Assembly (NCBI GenBank): GCA_013336525.1
Contig: JAAXTM010000001.1
Location: forward strand, 682,001-746,000
DNA length: 64,000 bases
Source: Geobacteraceae bacterium
GTDB lineage: Bacteria; Desulfobacterota; Desulfuromonadia; Geobacterales; Pseudopelobacteraceae
Direction: 5' to 3'
The position numbers and the translations under genes are program-made. Within the stretch, counting starts at the first letter, position 1. Each line of letters starts with the position of its first letter. Shown in pieces: positions 1 through 9,021 of the stretch. Under the pieces are notes generated by a model. The model was not told the DNA's origin. It did not search any database and was given only the letters and a program-made list of their open reading frames with translations.

Positions 1-1251
1 CAATTCATTTGCTTTTTCGGGACGAAACAGGATTGCGGCTCGATCGCTCCTCCCTGGATAGGCATCAATACAACCATGAGACAGTAAACCGCCGGCCAGC
101 TCAACAATAAGTGTGGCTGCCCTATCAAGAGCACGAGTTACACTATCAATGTCTATACCTCGCTCAAAGCGATGTGATGACTCCGTATGTAGTCCGAGAC
201 GCTTGGCTGTTTTACGAATTGCGGCCGGTTTGAAAAAAGCGCTCTCAAGTAGAATCGTGGTCGTTGTACTCTCAATCTCGGAATTTAACCCACCCATTAT
301 ACCAGCCAAAGCAACCGGACGCTCAGCATCACAAATAACGAGATCAGTCGAGTTCAGTGTGCGCAGTTGATTATCGAGTGTAGTAAACTGTTCACCCTCT
401 TCAGCCGTACGTACGACAATCTGTTTACCGGAAAGTCGGAGACAATCAAATGCATGCAGCGGCTGCCCTAATTCCATCATGACCAGGTTAGTGACATCAA
501 CCACATTGTTTATTGAGCGTATACCGATTGAATTGAGGCGCTTAACCAGCCATTCAGGAGAAGGGGCCACCTTGCAACCTGATATATAGCGAGCGGCGTA
601 GCGTGGACATAGATCAGGGTTTTTTATCGTCACGCTGATAACTGAATCGGTTCTTTCAGAGCACTCTACCAAAGTGGAATGAGGAAATTTCATCTTAAGA
701 CCTAGCTTGGCGGCTATATCCCGCGCAATGCCGATTACACTCAGGCAATCTGAACGGTTGGGAGTCAGGCCGATCTCAAAAAGTGTATCCTTAAGGCCAA
801 GTGCGGTAAAAACAGGCGTACCAAGTGTTGCGATGCCGGGAGGCAGCACAATAATTCCGGCGCTCTCTTCTGCAAGACCGAGCTCTTTGTCAGAGCAAAG
901 CATCCCGCATGACTCTTCACCACGAATTTTAGATCGTTTTATTTTAAAATCACCGGGAAGTATTGCACCAATCTGAGCAAGAGCTACAGTATCTCCCTGG
1001 CTGAAATTTTGGGCTCCGCAGACTACGTCAAGAACTTCTTTACCGTTATTCACACGACATAACGAGAGTTTATCGGCATTGGGGTGCTGACGTTTTTCTT
1101 CAACCAGCGCAACCACGACATCATCCAATCCGTCACCAAGCTTCACCATAGACTCAACTTCTAGTCCAAGCATTGTCAGCAGTGACGCAAGTTCATCAGA
1201 TGTCACATCAAAGTCTACAAATTCCTTTAGCCAATTGTACGTAACGTTCAT
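1..1251 (-). CDS. pheT: Phenylalanine--tRNA ligase beta subunit, partial
   Basis: Beta chain of the heterotetrameric (alpha2beta2) phenylalanyl-tRNA synthetase, which charges tRNA-Phe. Only the first 417 codons are in the window; the frame stays open to the left edge, so the C-terminal half is missing because of the cut, not because of damage. The ATG at 1251-1249 opens a typical PheT N-terminus (MNVTYNWLKEFVD), followed by the EMAP-like tRNA-binding fold (about residues 40-150, with HPNADKL and VCGAQN). The B3/B4 editing region follows, ending near the edge. It lies 27 nt downstream of pheS on the same strand, the usual pheS-pheT order, so the two subunits are almost certainly co-transcribed. 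Confidence 0.95.
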   Translation of the reverse strand, partial: MNVTYNWLKEFVDFDVTSDELASLLTMLGLEVESMVKLGDGLDDVVVALVEEKRQHPNADKLSLCRVNNGKEVLDVVCGAQNFSQGDTVALAQIGAILPGDFKIKRSKIRGEESCGMLCSDKELGLAEESAGIIVLPPGIATLGTPVFTALGLKDTLFEIGLTPNRSDCLSVIGIARDIAAKLGLKMKFPHSTLVECSERTDSVISVTIKNPDLCPRYAARYISGCKVAPSPEWLVKRLNSIGIRSINNVVDVTNLVMMELGQPLHAFDCLRLSGKQIVVRTAEEGEQFTTLDNQLRTLNSTDLVICDAERPVALAGIMGGLNSEIESTTTTILLESAFFKPAAIRKTAKRLGLHTESSHRFERGIDIDSVTRALDRAATLIVELAGGLLSHGCIDAYPGRSDRAAILFRPEKANEL

Positions 1252-1278
1252 ATCAATGCACCACGAAATGTAATTTAT

Positions 1279-2295
1279 TTAGAACTGCCGAAGAAAGCGT
1301 ACATCATTTTCAAAGAGGAGGCGCATATCGGAAATGCCGTACTTCAACATTGCAATGCGCTCAATCCCCATTCCAAAGGCAAAACCTGAGATATTTTCGG
1401 CATCATACTGTACGTGACGATAAACTTCCGGATCAACCATACCGGCACCAAGAATTTCGAGCCAGCCGCTGTTTTTGCAAACACGACACCCCTTGCCGCC
1501 ACAGATCACACAAGCAATATCCACCTCTGCCGATGGTTCCGTAAAAGGGAAATAACTGGGACGCAGGCGTACTCCGGTTTTTTGTCCAAAAAGCTGGTTT
1601 GTAAAGACTGTGAGTATACCTTTGAGATCTCCAAATGTCACTTTGGAGTCAACCATCAACCCCTCTATCTGGTGAAACATTGGAGAGTGTGTGGCATCGG
1701 AATCACAACGATACACGGTTCCAGGAGCGATGATGCGTACCGGTGGTTTCTGTTTGAGCATGGTGCGAATCTGTACTGGTGAGGTGTGCGTCCGCAGCAG
1801 CATGTTGTTTTCAACAAAGAAAGTATCCTGCATATCCCGGGCAGGATGTTCGGGAGGGAAATTAAGTGCCTCGAAATTGTACCAGTCATGCTCAATTTCA
1901 GGTCCCTCGGCAACAGCAAAGCCAAGCCCGGCAAAAATCGAGCATATTTCTTCAATAACAAGTGAGACCGGATGCTTTGTACCTTTCAGTGGTCGACGCC
2001 CTGGAAGAGATATATCAATTCGCTCGGACTGAAGTCGGGCAGCAATAAACTTTTCATGTGCTGACTCAATTGCAGCACCAAGCGCCGATTCAATTTCATC
2101 ACGAACCGTGTTAACCAACTGCCCCACAATTGGCCGATCCTCTGCCGACAGCGAGCCAAGCCCCTTCATCAGAGCCGTCAATTCACCTTTTCGGCCGAGA
2201 AGGCTAATACGTATATCCTGAAGTTGCTCTACTGAGGACGCTTTGGAAATTGCCTGCAGGGCTCCATTCCTCAATTGCTCAAGTTGTTCCCGCAT
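1279..2295 (-). CDS. pheS: Phenylalanine--tRNA ligase alpha subunit
   Basis: Catalytic alpha chain of phenylalanyl-tRNA synthetase, 338 residues, the usual length. The N-terminal 85 residues are the coiled-coil tRNA-binding arm. The class II aaRS core follows, with motif 2 around [18 protein letters not shown] and motif 3 in [17 protein letters not shown] near the C-terminus. A short four-cysteine stretch ([12 protein letters not shown]) sits before the last motif; as I recall this is common in non-enteric PheS proteins. The ATG at 2295 has an AAGGT-type ribosome site upstream. pheT follows 27 nt downstream. A strong intrinsic terminator separates it from rplT upstream, so pheST probably has its own promoter or depends on read-through. 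Confidence 0.97.
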   Translation of the reverse strand: MREQLEQLRNGALQAISKASSVEQLQDIRISLLGRKGELTALMKGLGSLSAEDRPIVGQLVNTVRDEIESALGAAIESAHEKFIAARLQSERIDISLPGRRPLKGTKHPVSLVIEEICSIFAGLGFAVAEGPEIEHDWYNFEALNFPPEHPARDMQDTFFVENNMLLRTHTSPVQIRTMLKQKPPVRIIAPGTVYRCDSDATHSPMFHQIEGLMVDSKVTFGDLKGILTVFTNQLFGQKTGVRLRPSYFPFTEPSAEVDIACVICGGKGCRVCKNSGWLEILGAGMVDPEVYRHVQYDAENISGFAFGMGIERIAMLKYGISDMRLLFENDVRFLRQF

Positions 2296-2343
2296 ATTTG
2301 ATTACCTTCGACACAAGTTTTTATGACAGCTCGTACAATGTAC

Positions 2344-2376
2344 AAAAAAGGGAATGGGAACCAGTCCCATCCCCTT
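2344..2376 (-). terminator. Intrinsic terminator between rplT and pheS
   Basis: Read on the minus strand, AAGGGGATGGGA, a CTGG loop and TCCCATTCCCTT form a 12-bp stem with one G-T pair, followed by six Ts. It lies 24 nt after the rplT stop and 48 nt before pheS. No phenylalanine-rich leader peptide like enterobacterial pheM was found between rplT and the hairpin. Confidence 0.8.
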
Positions 2377-2400
2377 TACCAAAACAAACTTACAAAGGAC

Positions 2401-2754
2401 CTAAATACCGGCCATTGCAAGCGCTGCGATCTGTGAAAAACCATTCGGATCGGTCACAGCAATGTCAGCCAGAACTTTTCTATCAATCTGGATATTGGCC
2501 TTTTTGAGACCAAAAATGAATTTACTGTAAGGCATACCATTGATGCGTGAAGCCGCATTGATACGAACAATCCAAAGGCTGCGGAAATCACGTTTTTTGA
2601 CGCGTCGATCGCGGAAGGCATAGTTTAGAGCCCGGTCTACCGCTTCTGTAGCACTACGAAACAACTTGCTACGTGCACCACGATAACCTTTAGCCAGCTT
2701 CAATACCTTGTTGCGTCTGCGTCTCGCTTTAAATCCTCTTTTTACACGTGCCAT
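2401..2754 (-). CDS. rplT: 50S ribosomal protein L20
   Basis: L20 binds 23S rRNA early in large-subunit assembly. 117 residues, the family length. The N-terminus is very basic ([24 protein letters not shown]) and the globular C-terminal part carries [14 protein letters not shown] and [12 protein letters not shown], both typical. It sits third in infC-rpmI-rplT, the conserved order; in several bacteria L20 represses this operon through an mRNA site, but I see no proven operator here. An intrinsic terminator follows within 60 nt. Confidence 0.98.
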   Translation of the reverse strand: MARVKRGFKARRRRNKVLKLAKGYRGARSKLFRSATEAVDRALNYAFRDRRVKKRDFRSLWIVRINAASRINGMPYSKFIFGLKKANIQIDRKVLADIAVTDPNGFSQIAALAMAGI

Positions 2755-2859
2755 ACGTCACTACTCCTTCGTTGCTGAATTGGCCAGATCCATAAGGGGA
2801 GACAATTTCCTCATGGTTCTTGGCATTATGCATCCCCACAAAAAAAGCAGGGAAAATTT

Positions 2860-3057
2860 TTACTTATAAGGAATTAAACGAGCAATATTCTTCTGATCAA
2901 CGGCTGCAACCATGGAACCGCCACGCAAATTACGCTTACGCTTACGGGACATAGGGGTCAGAATATGGCTGGTAAATGCACATCCACACTTAATCCGTCC
3001 GGACGCTGTTTTTTTGAAGCGCTTGGCGGCGCCACGATTAGTTTTAATTTTTGGCAT
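2860..3057 (-). CDS. rpmI: 50S ribosomal protein L35
   Basis: Small basic large-subunit protein, 65 residues, family length. It begins [20 protein letters not shown] and contains the typical [16 protein letters not shown] segment. Preceded by infC (55 nt gap) and followed by rplT. The ATG at 3057 is supported by an AAGGAG ribosome site in the intergenic gap. Confidence 0.98.
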   Translation of the reverse strand: MPKIKTNRGAAKRFKKTASGRIKCGCAFTSHILTPMSRKRKRNLRGGSMVAAVDQKNIARLIPYK

Positions 3058-3112
3058 GAGAAACTCCTTCTTAGTTATAAAAGCTTACCTGTGCAGGCAA
3101 CAATAAAATACT

Positions 3113-3631
3113 CTATTTTTTCGGCTTTGGTGCAACAATCATGTACATGTTTCGCCCCTCAACACGGGGTTGGTTTTCTATAACACACACATCCTGTAAT
3201 TCTTTAGCGACTCTTTCAATCACTGCCCGACCAACATCCATATGGGTAATTTCACGGCCACGAAATACAAGCGTAATCTTTGCTTTATTGCCCTCTTCAA
3301 GAAAACGCTTAACGTTATTTATTTTAAATTCAAGGTCATGGCTATCAGTCTTGGGCCGCAACTTCACTTCTTTCAGAAGCACATGAACCTGTTTCTTTTT
3401 TGCTTCCTGCAGTTTCTTGCTCTGCTGATATTTGAACTTACCATAGTCCATTATTCTGCAGACAGGAGGAACTGCTGTTGGTGAAACTTCAACAAGATCC
3501 AGTTGCTGCTGTTCAGCCATGGCAAGTGCGTCTGAAAGAGAAAGTACACCAAGCGCCTCTCCTAATGCACCAATTACGCGAACTTCTGAAACCCTGATTG
3601 CCTGATTAATATTGACGGTCGGTTTTGCTAT
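3113..3631 (-). CDS. infC: Translation initiation factor IF-3, AUA start codon
   Basis: IF-3 binds the 30S subunit, prevents premature 50S joining and discriminates against non-canonical start codons. The first ATG in this frame (3520) would delete about 37 conserved residues. Reading upstream gives the typical N-terminus AKPTVNINQAIRVSEVRVIG, preceded by ATA at 3631-3629 and an ideal AGGAGG seven bases earlier. I therefore place the start on AUA, giving 172 residues, the normal length. Rare AUU/AUC/AUA starts are the hallmark of infC and let IF-3 repress its own translation. The N-domain, the lysine-rich linker (KKLQEAKKKQ) and the C-domain (LRPKTDSHDLEFK) are all present. First gene of infC-rpmI-rplT, 50 nt after thrS. 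Confidence 0.95.
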   Translation of the reverse strand: MAKPTVNINQAIRVSEVRVIGALGEALGVLSLSDALAMAEQQQLDLVEVSPTAVPPVCRIMDYGKFKYQQSKKLQEAKKKQVHVLLKEVKLRPKTDSHDLEFKINNVKRFLEEGNKAKITLVFRGREITHMDVGRAVIERVAKELQDVCVIENQPRVEGRNMYMIVAPKPKK

Positions 3632-3681
3632 GGCGACACCTCCTGACAGCAGTTTATTCTTCGCTACTATCTGACTTACAG

Positions 3682-5592
3682 CTATTTATAGTCTTTACAT
3701 TCCATGGTTACAAAATCTACAAACTCTTCAGGTTTCATGGCAGGCAGGTTCTTTCCGTCTCTAAAGCGTGGTGTAACCGTGCCCTGCTCGACCTCTTTAT
3801 CCCCGATAACTAACATATATGGAATCTTCTGAAGCTGTGCTTCGCGAATCTTAAAGCTCAATTTTTCATTGCGAACATCACACTCAACACGAATTCCGGC
3901 GTTACGCAACTGCCGATAAACATCCTGAGCATATGGAATCTGGCTATCGGTCACCGTAACAACAATCGCTTGAACAGGAGAAATCCAGAGCGGGAAACTA
4001 CCGGCGAAATGTTCAATCAGAACACCGATGAAACGTTCAATCGAACCGAGGATCACACGATGCACCATAATGGGGCGCTTGCGCTCACCATCAGACGCCA
4101 CATAAGTCAGATCAAAACGCTCCGGCAGGGTAAAATCGCACTGGATAGTAGCACATTGCCACCTCCTGTCAAGACAATCGCGCAGTTTTATATCTATTTT
4201 AGGCCCGTAAAACGCACCATCACCCTCATTTATCTCATATGGGCGGCCGGAGTCCTTCAAAGCCGACAACAATGCTTCCGTAGCCTGTTCCCAGTCGGAA
4301 TCGGATCCTATAGACTTTTCCGGGCGTGTTGAGAGTTCCATCTCATATTCAAAACCAAATATGGCCATTACATCATTAACGAATGCAATTACACCTTTAA
4401 TCTCTGCGTCAAGCTGTTCAGGAGTGCAAAGAATGTGGGCATCATCCTGCGTAAAGCATCGTACCCGCATAAGACCATGAAGAACTCCAGCCCTTTCGTG
4501 GCGATGCACAGTTCCCAGTTCAAAAAAACGAAGTGGAAGATCACGATAACTACGCAACTGGGACTTGTAGATCATCATGTGAGAGAGACAGTTCATCGGT
4601 TTAATGCCGTAACTCTGCTCATCAACCTCAGTGAAATACATGTTCTCACGGTAATTCTCGTAATGCCCTGAACGTTGCCAGAGTTCACTTTTGAGAATCT
4701 GCGGACCAACAACGATATCGTAATCCCGCTTTAAATGCTCTTTTCGCTCAAAATCTTCCAGAACGGTGCGCAACATGGCACCTTTGGGATGCCAGATCGG
4801 GAAACCGGCACCGACTTCATCCGAAAACGAAAACAGATCCAACTCCCTGCCTATCTTACGATGGTCACGACGTTTTGCCTCTTCCAGTCGATTCAGATAC
4901 GCTTCCAGCTCCTTTTTATCAACAAAAGCTGTCCCGTATATGCGCTGCAGCATGCGGTTTTTTTCATTGCCGCGCCAGTAAGCACCGGCAATCGAGAGAA
5001 GCTTAAAGGCTTTAATCCGAGTTGTAGAGGGGAGATGCGGACCGCGGCAGAGATCGGCAAATGTACCTTGGCTATATACTGAAACACTTTCTACACCAAG
5101 ATCATTAATTAATTCAGCTTTATACGGCTCCCCCATGGCTTCAAACATACTGATCGCATCTGCGCTTGAATATTCATGGCGCTCTATTTTTTGATCGGCG
5201 GAAGCCAGCAGCAGCATTTTAGCTTCAATACGCTCCAGATCGTCAGGCGTAAACGGCTTATCAATATCAAAATCATAATAAAAGCCGGTCTCGATGGCAG
5301 GACCGATCGTTACCTTCGCCTGAGGAAAAAGCTCTTTAACTGCCTGAGCCATCAGATGTGAAGCGGAATGGCGGATAATCTCAAGTGCTTCCGGACTTTT
5401 TTCGGTAACTATTTCAACGCGGTCAGAATCAGTCAATCGGCATGAAAGGTCAACCAATTGGCCGTTGATCTTTCCAGCAAGCGCAGCTTTTGCAAGACCG
5501 GCACCAATCGAGGCGGCCAAGTCATAGACTGTAGAGCCTTCAAGCAGATCACGCGAAGAATTGTCGGGAAGTGTTATAGATATGGTTGCCAT
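3682..5592 (-). CDS. thrS: Threonine--tRNA ligase
   Basis: Charges tRNA-Thr and clears mischarged Ser-tRNA-Thr. With the ATG at 5592 ([18 protein letters not shown] upstream) it is 636 residues, the usual length; a longer frame to 5646 would run through the hairpin upstream and is not used. Domains in order: TGS (1-60), editing domain with the [10 protein letters not shown] zinc/editing motif (about 75-220), class II catalytic core with [15 protein letters not shown] and the motif 2 region [15 protein letters not shown], and the C-terminal anticodon domain. tRNA-Val and an attenuator-like hairpin lie just upstream; infC follows after 50 nt. Confidence 0.97.
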   Translation of the reverse strand: MATISITLPDNSSRDLLEGSTVYDLAASIGAGLAKAALAGKINGQLVDLSCRLTDSDRVEIVTEKSPEALEIIRHSASHLMAQAVKELFPQAKVTIGPAIETGFYYDFDIDKPFTPDDLERIEAKMLLLASADQKIERHEYSSADAISMFEAMGEPYKAELINDLGVESVSVYSQGTFADLCRGPHLPSTTRIKAFKLLSIAGAYWRGNEKNRMLQRIYGTAFVDKKELEAYLNRLEEAKRRDHRKIGRELDLFSFSDEVGAGFPIWHPKGAMLRTVLEDFERKEHLKRDYDIVVGPQILKSELWQRSGHYENYRENMYFTEVDEQSYGIKPMNCLSHMMIYKSQLRSYRDLPLRFFELGTVHRHERAGVLHGLMRVRCFTQDDAHILCTPEQLDAEIKGVIAFVNDVMAIFGFEYEMELSTRPEKSIGSDSDWEQATEALLSALKDSGRPYEINEGDGAFYGPKIDIKLRDCLDRRWQCATIQCDFTLPERFDLTYVASDGERKRPIMVHRVILGSIERFIGVLIEHFAGSFPLWISPVQAIVVTVTDSQIPYAQDVYRQLRNAGIRVECDVRNEKLSFKIREAQLQKIPYMLVIGDKEVEQGTVTPRFRDGKNLPAMKPEEFVDFVTMECKDYK

Positions 5593-5610
5593 AAGATTTC
5601 CTTTAGAAGT

Positions 5611-5641
5611 CAAACAGAAAAGGCATCGATACATCGATGCC
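5611..5641 (-). terminator. Terminator or attenuator hairpin between tRNA-Val and thrS
   Basis: On the minus strand GGCATCGAT-GT-ATCGATGCC is a perfect 9-bp inverted repeat followed directly by TTTTCTGTTT. It ends 19 nt before the thrS ATG and starts 33 nt after the tRNA. There is little room for a separate thrS promoter after it, so it may act as an attenuator rather than a simple stop. Confidence 0.65.
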
Positions 5642-5673
5642 TGCATCCTGCTCGCTTCAGCTCTGCTTTATAA

Positions 5674-5748
5674 TGGTAGGCGCGGGCGGTGTCGAACCGC
5701 CGACCTCTACCGTGTCAGGGTAGCGCTCTCCCGCTGAGCTACGCGCCT
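5674..5748 (-). tRNA. tRNA-Val (anticodon GAC)
   Basis: 75 nt including an encoded CCA. Acceptor stem AGGCGCG/CGCGCCT, D arm TAGCTCAGCGGGAGAGC, anticodon stem CTACC/GGTAG around the loop CTGACAC (anticodon GAC), T stem GGCGG/CCGCC with loop TTCGACA, discriminator A. All stems pair without mismatch. Position 1 is A paired with U72 rather than the more usual G-C. It is followed by thrS on the same strand. Confidence 0.95.
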
Positions 5749-5810
5749 ACATCAAAAAGCTGGAGAGTAATAGCAAGATAAGTTATGGATGTCAAGCTGA
5801 TTTTACTGAT

Positions 5811-7271
5811 TTACTGTTTTTCCAACCGGGCCACGTTCTCTACATGCACCGTCTGCGGAAACATATCAACCGGTTGAATCTCAGAGCAAAGATACCCCAG
5901 TTTATTAAGGATTTCAAGATCTCGCGCCAGACTCTGCGGAGAGCACGAAACATAGAGTATTAATTTTGGTCCCAGGGCGGCAACACTCTCCAGAACCTTT
6001 TGATCACACCCCTTACGTGGTGGATTTAACACAGCCACATTGACAGGCAGATGGTCCCCTGCCATTTCATCAAGCAAATCAGCCACATCTCCAGCTTCAA
6101 ACTGGCAATTCCTGATGCCGTTTATTCGAGCATTCATAGTAGCATCAGCAACGGCCTCTTCTACAACCTCAACACCAATAACATTTTTGGCGAACCCAGC
6201 TAAAAAAAGAGCAATCCCACCAATACCGCAATATAGATCGAGCACCGTCTCAGAACCGGTAAGCCCGGCCCATTCCCGCACCTTGCTATAGATCAGATTG
6301 GCGCCGCTATTGTTAACCTGAAAGAATGAGCGCGGAGAAAGTCTGAAAGAAACATCTCCTATACGCTCTGTCAAATACAGCTTCTTGGTCAGAAAGAAAT
6401 CTTTCTGACCCATGATCACATTACCTTCAGTGGCGTTCACATTCTGGACAACTATTTCAACCTCTGGAACCTGATCCTGTACAAATCGACCCAGGTGATG
6501 AATCTCGTTGAAGGAGCGTTTGGAAGTAACGAAGACCACCATCGCCTTTTTCTCATAGGTCGAAACACGAACAACAAGATAGCGCAGCAGACCCATTTTG
6601 CTTTGCGGATTATAAACCTGCACCTTACCTTTTTTGATCCCTTTCCTGACCGCTTCGACCACCTTGTCAATCAGCGGATGATGAATCGGGCATTGTTCAA
6701 GATCATAAACATCGTGGCTGGAACGCCTGTAGATACCGATAAAAGGTTCCGAAAACTTACCGGCCACTGTCAGCTTTGCCGTTGTGCGGTAATGAATCAG
6801 ATTGTCTGGCGAAAGGAGCGGATGCACTACAACACCTGACAAGCTCGGGTATTTAGCCATTTCAGACAGAATCATGCCCCGTTTCCAGTTTTTCTGTTCA
6901 GAATATTTCATGGCAATCAACGGGCAACCATAACAATCCGCGCTTTCGCGACAGGGGGGATTATTACTGCGCAGCTGAGATGGCTGCATCAGTTTTTTCA
7001 TGTGACAAAAGGCAGTGCCGCCGGCAACATGATCGACACCTGCCAGGACAACATCACCAGGCAACGCTCCGCCGACTTTAAGCGTCATACCATCTTCACT
7101 GCGGGCTGTTCCGTAGCCATCTTCATCCAGAGAAGCTATGCGCAACTCCAATACGTTTTTACGGGTTAAGGGCACAAATGGTTTGTCAACAGATGCCGTA
7201 TCAGCCTGTTTTTGTAATGGTACGCGTGCTGCTCTTGTCTTGGTATGTTCGAATGCTTTTTTATTCTTCAA
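5811..7271 (-). CDS. rlmD: 23S rRNA (uracil-C5) methyltransferase, RlmD/RumA family
   Basis: SAM-dependent m5U methyltransferase, 486 residues. After a basic N-terminal tail comes a TRAM domain (about 40-95, LRIASLDEDGYGTA). Cysteines in CRESADCYGCPLI match the Fe-S cluster ligands of the family. The Rossmann core has the SAM motif VLDLYCGIGGIALFLA, the NPPRKGCD motif and a catalytic YVSCSPQSLARDL cysteine near the C-terminus. The start is a TTG at 7271 with AAGGA about ten bases upstream. U1939 versus U747 specificity cannot be read from sequence alone, so rlmD is a family-level label; a dual-specificity (RlmCD-type) enzyme is also possible. Confidence 0.85.
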   Translation of the reverse strand: MKNKKAFEHTKTRAARVPLQKQADTASVDKPFVPLTRKNVLELRIASLDEDGYGTARSEDGMTLKVGGALPGDVVLAGVDHVAGGTAFCHMKKLMQPSQLRSNNPPCRESADCYGCPLIAMKYSEQKNWKRGMILSEMAKYPSLSGVVVHPLLSPDNLIHYRTTAKLTVAGKFSEPFIGIYRRSSHDVYDLEQCPIHHPLIDKVVEAVRKGIKKGKVQVYNPQSKMGLLRYLVVRVSTYEKKAMVVFVTSKRSFNEIHHLGRFVQDQVPEVEIVVQNVNATEGNVIMGQKDFFLTKKLYLTERIGDVSFRLSPRSFFQVNNSGANLIYSKVREWAGLTGSETVLDLYCGIGGIALFLAGFAKNVIGVEVVEEAVADATMNARINGIRNCQFEAGDVADLLDEMAGDHLPVNVAVLNPPRKGCDQKVLESVAALGPKLILYVSCSPQSLARDLEILNKLGYLCSEIQPVDMFPQTVHVENVARLEKQ

Positions 7272-7317
7272 AGTTTTTATTCCTTTTTAGCTATCTGCTT
7301 TTATCGCAATAAACGAT

Positions 7318-7911
7318 TTACTTCATAGATTCGAGATATTCCCGGAACTTTATAAAAGCCTTTGCCCGGTGACTCACCAGGTTTTTTTCTATTATGGTCA
7401 GTTCTGCCATGCTCCGCCCAAAACAATCGACAAGAAAAAGAGGATCATACCCGAAGCCCCCCTCCCCCCTGGCTGCGGAAAGAATTTGCCCATTTATCCT
7501 GCCGTTAAAAACACGCTCTACTCCTTCCGGAGTTACAAACGCCAGCACGCAGACAAAAGCCGCCTGACGATGCGTTTCAGGAATATTTCGGCATTCTTCC
7601 ACAAGACGTGCGTTATTATCTGCATCGCTTGCTCCGGCACCGGCGTAACGAGCAGAGAAAACACCGGGGCGGCCATCCAGTGCATCAACCACTAAACCGG
7701 AATCATCTGCCAGCGCAGGATAACCGGTAAACATTGCTGCCTCGCGGGCTTTTTTGAGAGCATTCTCTTCAAAAGTAGCCCCATCTTCAACCGTTTCAGG
7801 AAAATCAACAAAATCTGCAGCACAACTTATCTGATCAACCAGTCCGGCAAGCAACGAGTTGATTTCAAGAATTTTACCTTTATTGCGGGTCGCTACAACC
7901 AAATGTTTCAT
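7318..7911 (-). CDS. rdgB: dITP/XTP pyrophosphatase
   Basis: House-cleaning enzyme hydrolysing dITP, ITP and XTP to monophosphates, which keeps deaminated purines out of DNA and RNA. 197 residues, typical length. Motifs: [12 protein letters not shown] at the N-terminus, [26 protein letters not shown], and [11 protein letters not shown] with [18 protein letters not shown] at the C-terminus. Its ATG overlaps the rph stop (ATGA), so the two are translationally coupled; rph-rdgB is a widely conserved pair. Confidence 0.96.
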   Translation of the reverse strand: MKHLVVATRNKGKILEINSLLAGLVDQISCAADFVDFPETVEDGATFEENALKKAREAAMFTGYPALADDSGLVVDALDGRPGVFSARYAGAGASDADNNARLVEECRNIPETHRQAAFVCVLAFVTPEGVERVFNGRINGQILSAARGEGGFGYDPLFLVDCFGRSMAELTIIEKNLVSHRAKAFIKFREYLESMK

Positions 7912-8624
7912 CCGACAAGAGCTCCCCGTTGGAATGCAAAGAGCTGCTGAACACCGTCAAGAGCAAGGTCACGCATCGTATCCATCTCGGCACTCGTAAA
8001 TGGCTCGGCTTCAGCGGTACCCTGCACTTCCACAAAGCGACCACTGGAGGTAATGACAAAGTTCATATCAACTTCTGCGGAAGAATCTTCAATATAATCA
8101 AGATCCAAAAGAGCGGACCCACCAACGATACCAACACTGACCGCCGCAACAGCTTCCTTGAGAGGAATTTCAGTCAAAAGTCCCTTTGTTTTCAAAGTCG
8201 TTAACGCATCAACAAGGGCTACATAGGCACCGGTTATCGAGGCGGTACGAGTGCCTCCGTCTGCCTGTATAACATCACAATCGATATAAATTGAGCGCTC
8301 ACCAAGTTTAGCCAGATCGGTCACTGCCCGCAGGGAACGACCGATCAGCCGCTGTATCTCAAGTGTACGACCGGTTTGCTTCCCTTTAGCGGCTTCGCGG
8401 GGAGAGCGGGTATGCGTAGCACGCGGAAGCATGGCATATTCGGCAGTTACCCAACCAGTGCCCTTGCCCCGCAGGAAAGGTGGCACTGACTCCTCTACCG
8501 ATGCCGTACAAAGCACCTTGGTATCACCGAATTCGATTAGAACAGAACCTTCAGCATGCTTGGTAAAATTACGGGTAATTTTAATCGAACGCAAAGCGGT
8601 GGCACTACGACCTTCATTCCTCAT
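7908..8624 (-). CDS. rph: Ribonuclease PH
   Basis: Phosphorolytic 3'-5' exoribonuclease that trims tRNA 3' ends. I start it at the ATG at 8624 ([18 protein letters not shown]) because TGAGGAG lies nine bases upstream and the family begins there; a longer frame to 8672 adds 16 unrelated residues. 238 residues, normal length. Typical segments: [35 protein letters not shown] and [17 protein letters not shown]. Followed by rdgB with a 4-nt overlap. A terminator upstream separates it from the zinc ribbon gene. Confidence 0.96.
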   Translation of the reverse strand: MRNEGRSATALRSIKITRNFTKHAEGSVLIEFGDTKVLCTASVEESVPPFLRGKGTGWVTAEYAMLPRATHTRSPREAAKGKQTGRTLEIQRLIGRSLRAVTDLAKLGERSIYIDCDVIQADGGTRTASITGAYVALVDALTTLKTKGLLTEIPLKEAVAAVSVGIVGGSALLDLDYIEDSSAEVDMNFVITSSGRFVEVQGTAEAEPFTSAEMDTMRDLALDGVQQLFAFQRGALVG

Positions 8625-8697
8625 ATTCAATAACTCCTCAACTTCATAAAAATCAAAACATGAGCTGTTCATTAACCCGTCGGCGATGGAGAGTCAA

Positions 8698-8728
8698 ATA
8701 AAAAGGGAACCTGATATCAGATCCCCTT
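8698..8728 (-). terminator. Intrinsic terminator after the zinc ribbon gene
   Basis: On the minus strand AAGGGGATCTGATATCAGGTTCCCTT folds with the self-complementary core CTGATATCAG and flanking AAGGG/CCCTT arms, then runs into TTTTTATTT. It ends the upstream transcript (cimA to zinc ribbon) before rph. Confidence 0.7.
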
Positions 8729-8765
8729 GAGGTTGTAGTGCATAAAAAAACAGATTACTTTCAAA

Positions 8766-8921
8766 CTATCCGAGATGGGTATTGTTGTTCCTGGCTCGAT
8801 TTGCGAGAATGGTTGAATCCAGCAGTTCTCCGCAACAGGTACATTTCCATGCGTCGAAAGAACGGACAAAATCATAAAACTTTTCGGCGAACATGCGACC
8901 TTTGCAACGTGGACAATGCAT
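8766..8921 (-). CDS. 51-residue zinc ribbon protein
   Basis: A short gene I translated by hand. The ATG at 8921 gives MHCPRCKGRMFAEKFYDF and then WKCTCCGELLDSTILANR, ending in TAG at 8766. The two CxxC knuckles (CPRC at residues 3-6; CTCC, with the outer Cys four residues after the conserved Trp region) are the four ligands of a zinc ribbon. The C-terminal ANRAR tail also recalls small zinc ribbon proteins common in Geobacter-like genomes, a family-level memory I could not check. A G-rich stretch ahead of the ATG is a weak ribosome site. Role unknown; nucleic-acid or protein binding is the usual guess. It ends just before an intrinsic terminator. Confidence 0.75.
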   Translation of the reverse strand: MHCPRCKGRMFAEKFYDFVRSFDAWKCTCCGELLDSTILANRARNNNTHLG

Positions 8922-9021
8922 GGAATACCCCCCGACTGACTTTAATAAATAGACAGTGAGGTTACTACATTTTATATGCCAATAAATGGAACCATCGACA
9001 ACAACCAGGGATAGAAAATAT

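Noticed and set aside
113-370. Plus-strand open frames within pheT
   Set aside because: They are on the opposite strand of a recognised gene and show no family features.
3113-3520. infC starting at the first ATG (3520)
   Set aside because: It would drop the conserved N-terminus that is in frame up to an AUA behind AGGAGG.
8738-8959. Plus-strand frame across the zinc ribbon gene
   Set aside because: The opposite strand encodes the zinc ribbon with intact CxxC motifs, so this frame is a shadow.
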